In this document: positions 7,717 through 10,804 of the stretch, in pieces | Position numbering within the stretch: position 1 is the first letter of the stretch | Layout of the letters: each line of letters starts with the position of its first letter | NCBI GenBank assembly: GCA_002591625.1 | Contig: PCDB01000062.1 | Location: 6,762 to 17,565 of the forward strand | Length of the DNA stretch: 10,804 nt | Direction: 5' to 3' | From: Porticoccaceae bacterium | GTDB taxonomy: Bacteria > Pseudomonadota > Gammaproteobacteria > Pseudomonadales > Porticoccaceae | The notes under the pieces: model-generated | Seen by the model: only the letters and a program-made list of their open reading frames with translations | Told to the model about the DNA's origin: nothing | Database searches by the model: none | Translations under genes and position numbers: made by a program

Positions 7717-7717
7717 C

Positions 7718-10165
7718 TCATTTTCTGACCCGTTCACTTTTTGGATCATACATCGGGCGAAGGGATGCTCTCGCCGGATAAAGTTTTCCTGCCACCTCAA
7801 TTTCGTATGTTCCTGAATTTATAAAATCAGCTGTAATGTGTGCGCTATGCTGGACATATCCGAGAGCAACTGATCCCCCCAATGTGTGGCCATACATTGC
7901 CGAGGTAGTGCTTCCAAGCATGATTCCGTCTCGATAAATTGGCTCGTCATGGACAAGCAATACGTCTGGATCCTCCATCAAAAATTGCACCAATCGCCTA
8001 TCAATGCCCGAATCCTTTTGTGCAAGGAGCGCTTCTTTTCCGATGAATCCCCCTTGTTTCTCGAAATCGCATGCAAAACCCAGCCCGGCATTCAGTGGGG
8101 TATCGTCGGATCCTACGTCGTGGCCGTACTCTCGATAACCTTTTTCCATCCTCAACGATTGCAGCGCATGATAACCGCAATGCTTGAGGTCAAACTCTTG
8201 TCCAATATCTACTATTGTGTCATACACGCCTTGAGCAAAATCTGAGGGCACGTATAGCTCCCAGCCTAGTTCGCCGACGTAAGTCAGCCTTAGAGCATCG
8301 ACTTTTGCATAGCCAATCTCTAGTTTTTGCATGGTCGCAAACGGAAAGGCAGAATTGCTTAAATCTGCACCGCTGGCTTTTGTCAACAATGCTCTGGACA
8401 GAGGTCCTTGAATATTGATGGTGGATGTCCCAGAGGTAACATCTGTGAGAGTGACGAATGCTTCGCTTGGCGTATTTTTTTCAAACCAGGCCTCCACTTG
8501 GGTGTGTGTTACCCCAGCAGTAATTACCAGAAACTTTGCTGGAGCTAATCGTGTGACGGTTAAATCAGCTTCGATTGTCCCACGAGGGTTGAGCCACTGG
8601 GTGTAGACCGCTTTGCCAACTGCCACATCGACATTGTTTGCACATATGGTGTTTAAAACCTTTGCCGAGTCCGGGCCTTGAATAAGAAATTTGGAAAAAG
8701 AGGTCTGATCAAATATGCCGACACCCTCACGCACCGCCGCGTGCTCGGCCGCGCTATGTTCGAACCAGTTTTGACGGCCATAAGTGTACTCGTATTCTGC
8801 CTTGACCCCCTCGGGCGCATACCAGTTTGCTCGTTCCCATCCCGCGGCCTCACCAAAACATGCGCCGGCTTGCACCAAACGATCATGGAGCGGTGATTTG
8901 CGAACTCCACGCGCGGTCTCCATTTGCTTGAAGGGCCAGTGCATATCGTAGAGCGCTCCCAAGACCTCCGTTGTTCTATCATGCAAATATTTGGAATTAT
9001 TTTGGAACGGAAGAATTCGATTTACATCTACCTCCCACAAATCCATAGGAGCATGCCCATTCACGATCCAGTCAGACAGAACTTTGCCTGCCCCCCCCGC
9101 TGACTGGATACCAACAGAGTTGAAGCCAGCAGCCACAAAAAGGCCACTCACATTGGGAACTGGGCCCAGCAGGTATCGATCATCGGGCGTAAAACTCTCG
9201 GGCCCGTTAAATAACAACTGAATTCCGGTCTCCTCAAGAATCGGCATTCGATTCATTGCAAGCTCGATATATGGGAGCATCCGGTCCCAATCCGCTGGCA
9301 AGTCATCAAAGCAAAACTCATGAGGAATACCCTCCATACCCCACGGAGCTGCATTCGGCTCAAAGAAACCTAGAAGCAACTTGCCAGTTTCCTCTTTGAA
9401 GTAGGCGTATCGATCTTGATCTCGAACGACAGGCAAATTCTCATGCATCTCAGAAATAGGTTCTGTTACTAAGTAGTAGTGTTCAGCCGCATGCAACGGA
9501 ATATTTGCCCCACAATCATTCCCGAGCTGTCTTCCCCACATTCCGGCGCAGTTAACAACATAATTAGCTTTAATGCTGCCACTGTCTGTTTTAACACCCA
9601 CACATTTGCCGTTTTCGACCAAGAGAGATGACACTAACGTGTTTTCAAAAATTTGTGCACCTCCGTTCCTGGCTCCTCTTGCAAGGGCTTGGGTAGTATC
9701 TGTGGCATTCGTCTGTCCGTCTTTGGGCAGGTATATCGCTCCAACAACATCGGACAAATCCATAAGCGGCCACATTCGGGACACATCGTCACAACTAATT
9801 TCTTCTACTTCAACGCCGAAACATCTCGCCATTGATGCCAACCGATTCAATTCCTCCATACGTTCTTTGGTGGTGGCCAGAGAGATAGAACCCCGCTGTT
9901 TAAAACCGGTTTCTAAACCAGTTTCTTGAGCGAGAGTCTCGTATAACTTAGCGGTGTATTGCGATAGCTGGGTAAGGTTTTTTGTTGCTCTCAATTGACC
10001 TACCAAGCCGGCAGCATGCCATGTCGTCCCACTGGTGAGTTGTTTGCGTTCAAGAAGAACGACATCGGAGCGGCCTAACTTTGTGAGATGATAGGCTACG
10101 GAGGTGCCGATTATACCTCCACCAATAACGACAATCTCAGCTTGTTTTGGTAACTGTTTAACCAC
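7718..10165 (-). CDS. FAD-dependent sarcosine/dimethylglycine dehydrogenase with C-terminal GcvT domains
   Basis: An 815-residue two-part enzyme of the DMGDH/SarDH type. The N-terminal half (about 8-370, DAO fold) oxidises an N-methyl glycine. It shows the dinucleotide motif IGGGIIGTS (14-22), the E39 end of the second strand, and SGTTWHAAG (45-53), where H50 aligns with the histidine that binds FAD covalently in mitochondrial DMGDH. It closes with a C-terminal FAD segment VAAGFNSVGIQSAGGAGK (344-361). A short linker domain (about 370-430) follows. The GcvT half (about 465-810) carries FDQTSFSKFLIQGPDS (485-500), NPRGTIEADLTVTRL (526-540) with D534 at the position of the catalytic Asp of T-protein, VGELGWELYVP (630-640) and PLNAGL (690-695). 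This half is known to pass the released one-carbon unit to tetrahydrofolate as 5,10-methylene-THF. The start is GTG, with AGGAG 11 nt upstream. Sarcosine fits the context best; dimethylglycine is an equal family-level alternative. Confidence 0.9.
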   Translation of the reverse strand: MVKQLPKQAEIVVIGGGIIGTSVAYHLTKLGRSDVVLLERKQLTSGTTWHAAGLVGQLRATKNLTQLSQYTAKLYETLAQETGLETGFKQRGSISLATTKERMEELNRLASMARCFGVEVEEISCDDVSRMWPLMDLSDVVGAIYLPKDGQTNATDTTQALARGARNGGAQIFENTLVSSLLVENGKCVGVKTDSGSIKANYVVNCAGMWGRQLGNDCGANIPLHAAEHYYLVTEPISEMHENLPVVRDQDRYAYFKEETGKLLLGFFEPNAAPWGMEGIPHEFCFDDLPADWDRMLPYIELAMNRMPILEETGIQLLFNGPESFTPDDRYLLGPVPNVSGLFVAAGFNSVGIQSAGGAGKVLSDWIVNGHAPMDLWEVDVNRILPFQNNSKYLHDRTTEVLGALYDMHWPFKQMETARGVRKSPLHDRLVQAGACFGEAAGWERANWYAPEGVKAEYEYTYGRQNWFEHSAAEHAAVREGVGIFDQTSFSKFLIQGPDSAKVLNTICANNVDVAVGKAVYTQWLNPRGTIEADLTVTRLAPAKFLVITAGVTHTQVEAWFEKNTPSEAFVTLTDVTSGTSTINIQGPLSRALLTKASGADLSNSAFPFATMQKLEIGYAKVDALRLTYVGELGWELYVPSDFAQGVYDTIVDIGQEFDLKHCGYHALQSLRMEKGYREYGHDVGSDDTPLNAGLGFACDFEKQGGFIGKEALLAQKDSGIDRRLVQFLMEDPDVLLVHDEPIYRDGIMLGSTTSAMYGHTLGGSVALGYVQHSAHITADFINSGTYEIEVAGKLYPARASLRPMYDPKSERVRK
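9091..9098 (-). repeat. G8 homopolymer inside the dehydrogenase gene
   Basis: Eight C on the plus strand (G8 in the coding strand) encode part of SAGGAG (355-360), the conserved glycine-rich FAD segment. A one-base change in length would truncate the protein before the whole GcvT half. It is the second G8 in this block. Confidence 0.9.
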
Positions 10166-10176
10166 TGCCTTGGAGG

Positions 10177-10181
10177 CTCCT
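10177..10181 (-). promoter_or_regulatory. probable Shine-Dalgarno site of the dehydrogenase gene
   Basis: AGGAG on the minus strand lies 11 nt before the GTG start (10165-10163), slightly longer than ideal. The bases just upstream of the GTG give codons AAG GCA with no other start codon, and the FAD-binding strand begins about ten residues later, so GTG is the best start. The spacing and the GTG may make translation modest. Confidence 0.55.
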
Positions 10182-10261
10182 AAAATAAGCTATTTTCTAT
10201 TTGTTCCGGCTGCCAAAGAGCGCTTATGAGCATCTTCCGACCAGTAATATGCAGCGTTAAG

Positions 10262-10804
10262 TTATGCCTGTGGGAACAGACCCAATTCTTGTATTACTTT
10301 ATCGAGCGAGCGAACGGAACCCCAGCCATTTCGGATGCATTCAATAATAGGGTCGTGTAGATGTGGCATTGTCGTTCCCGTGCAATCCTCGACCACAATG
10401 GGTTTGAAATCCCTAAACATTGCATCCTTAGTCGTGGCACCAACACACTGATTAGTGAGTACACCGGTGATAAGCACTGTTTCAGTTTTCAGTGACCGCA
10501 AAACCATTTCAAGATTTGTCTGGAAAAATGCGCTCAATCTGGTTTTCTCGACATACCAATCCTCTGCTTCAGGCGCCAAATCATCCAAAAGCTCATAACC
10601 CCATGTATTTTGTCGCAGTCCTCCCTCGCGAAGGTGGGGACGAAGCTCCATAAAGGGGCCCCCATCAACAAGATTTTTAGTTCCATGCCTTGTCCAGATT
10701 ATTGGGACTCCTCTCCTACGGAGTTCGTCCATCAAACGTTTGGTTGGCTCAATGGTTCTTCGCATGTGAGAGATATCTATGTCGGACTTTCCATAAATTC
10801 CCTC
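10262..10804 (-). CDS. isochorismatase-family cysteine hydrolase, probable N-carbamoylsarcosine amidase; 5' end outside the window
   Basis: The frame stays open to the window edge: 13 codons upstream of the first ATG (10765) still read as family sequence (KSDIDISH). The true N terminus, with the D-x-Q motif and catalytic Asp, is therefore missing, and 180 residues are visible. Numbering from that ATG, PIIWTRHG (21-28) is the second core strand, VEKTRLSAF (72-80) supplies the catalytic lysine K74, and GVLTNQCVGAT (101-111) the nucleophile C107, followed by VVEDCTGT (124-131). The K-to-C spacing of 33 equals that I recall for Arthrobacter N-carbamoylsarcosine amidohydrolase (K144/C177); biuret and ureidoacrylate hydrolases share it. 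It would hydrolyse a carbamoyl or amide group in the cytoplasm. The dehydrogenase gene starts 96 bp downstream on the same strand, so the two are probably co-transcribed and would act one after the other. Alternatives are a RutB-like or general amidase. The fold is sure, the substrate inferred. Confidence 0.85.
   Translation of the reverse strand, partial: EGIYGKSDIDISHMRRTIEPTKRLMDELRRRGVPIIWTRHGTKNLVDGGPFMELRPHLREGGLRQNTWGYELLDDLAPEAEDWYVEKTRLSAFFQTNLEMVLRSLKTETVLITGVLTNQCVGATTKDAMFRDFKPIVVEDCTGTTMPHLHDPIIECIRNGWGSVRSLDKVIQELGLFPQA

Larger units (their letters stand above)
7407..7717. other. 311-bp intergenic region between dehydrogenase and LLM genes
   Basis: No gene is visible in either direction. 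Contents in minus-strand order are a perfect inverted repeat right after the dehydrogenase stop (7716-7675), an A-rich stretch (about 7660-7610), a tandem octamer (7589-7574), a stretch with only weak promoter-like hexamers, and the LLM ribosome binding site. Its length compared with the 72- and 96-bp spacers elsewhere in the block suggests that a separate promoter or regulator site for the LLM-hydantoinase pair may lie here. I could not identify one with confidence. Confidence 0.5.

Noticed and set aside
7886..8245. A 119-codon plus-strand open frame antisense to the GcvT half of the dehydrogenase
   Set aside because: The opposite strand encodes conserved GcvT motifs here. The antisense translation lacks any family features.
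6414..10804. Reading the LLM enzyme plus the isochorismatase-type hydrolase as a Rut pyrimidine degradation pair (RutA/RutB)
   Set aside because: The LLM protein looks Mer-like rather than RutA-like, the two genes are separated by a sarcosine-type dehydrogenase, and no RutC, RutD, RutE, RutF or RutG homologue is present. It remains a minor alternative for the hydrolase.

Overview
This window looks like chromosomal DNA from a heterotrophic bacterium of moderate GC content (judged by eye, not counted). I favour a proteobacterium, possibly marine. That rests only on the mix of genes: an SSS symporter, a DMGDH/SarDH-GcvT fusion, a hydantoinase and an LLM flavoprotein. There are no RNA genes, CRISPR arrays, insertion sequences or phage genes. 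It reads as an ordinary metabolic region with one coherent catabolic cluster.

Layout. The left part lies on the plus strand. It starts with the 3' end of a DMT/EamA drug/metabolite exporter (1-435), cut by the window edge. A 234-bp gap follows, then a complete sodium:solute symporter of the PutP type (670-2205). The rest, from 2499 to the right edge, is a minus-strand block. In transcription order it encodes an isochorismatase-family cysteine amidohydrolase (10804-10262, 5' end outside the window), an FAD-dependent sarcosine/dimethylglycine dehydrogenase with a C-terminal GcvT half (10165-7718), an LLM-class flavin-dependent oxidoreductase (7406-6414), and a 1280-residue fused HyuA-HyuB ATP-dependent hydantoinase/oxoprolinase (6341-2499). 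A strong intrinsic terminator with a UUCG tetraloop follows directly after the last stop codon and separates the block from the convergent symporter.

How the genes may work together. Read as a pathway, the minus-strand block matches the known aerobic creatinine/N-methylhydantoin route. ATP-dependent N-methylhydantoinase (HyuA/HyuB) opens N-methylhydantoin to N-carbamoylsarcosine. N-carbamoylsarcosine amidase (isochorismatase fold) releases sarcosine, NH3 and CO2. The FAD/THF enzyme then demethylates sarcosine to glycine and 5,10-methylene-THF. This is an inference from families and proximity; each family has other substrates. The LLM enzyme has no place in the textbook pathway and is the most open question. 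The symporter could bring in the substrate, but it is in the opposite orientation and nothing in its sequence fixes the substrate.

Smaller structures of note are two G8 runs (coding strand), one in the hydantoinase and one in the dehydrogenase; a composite stem-loop over the stop codon of the LLM gene; and a 311-bp gap after the dehydrogenase gene with a 10-bp perfect inverted repeat and a tandem octamer.
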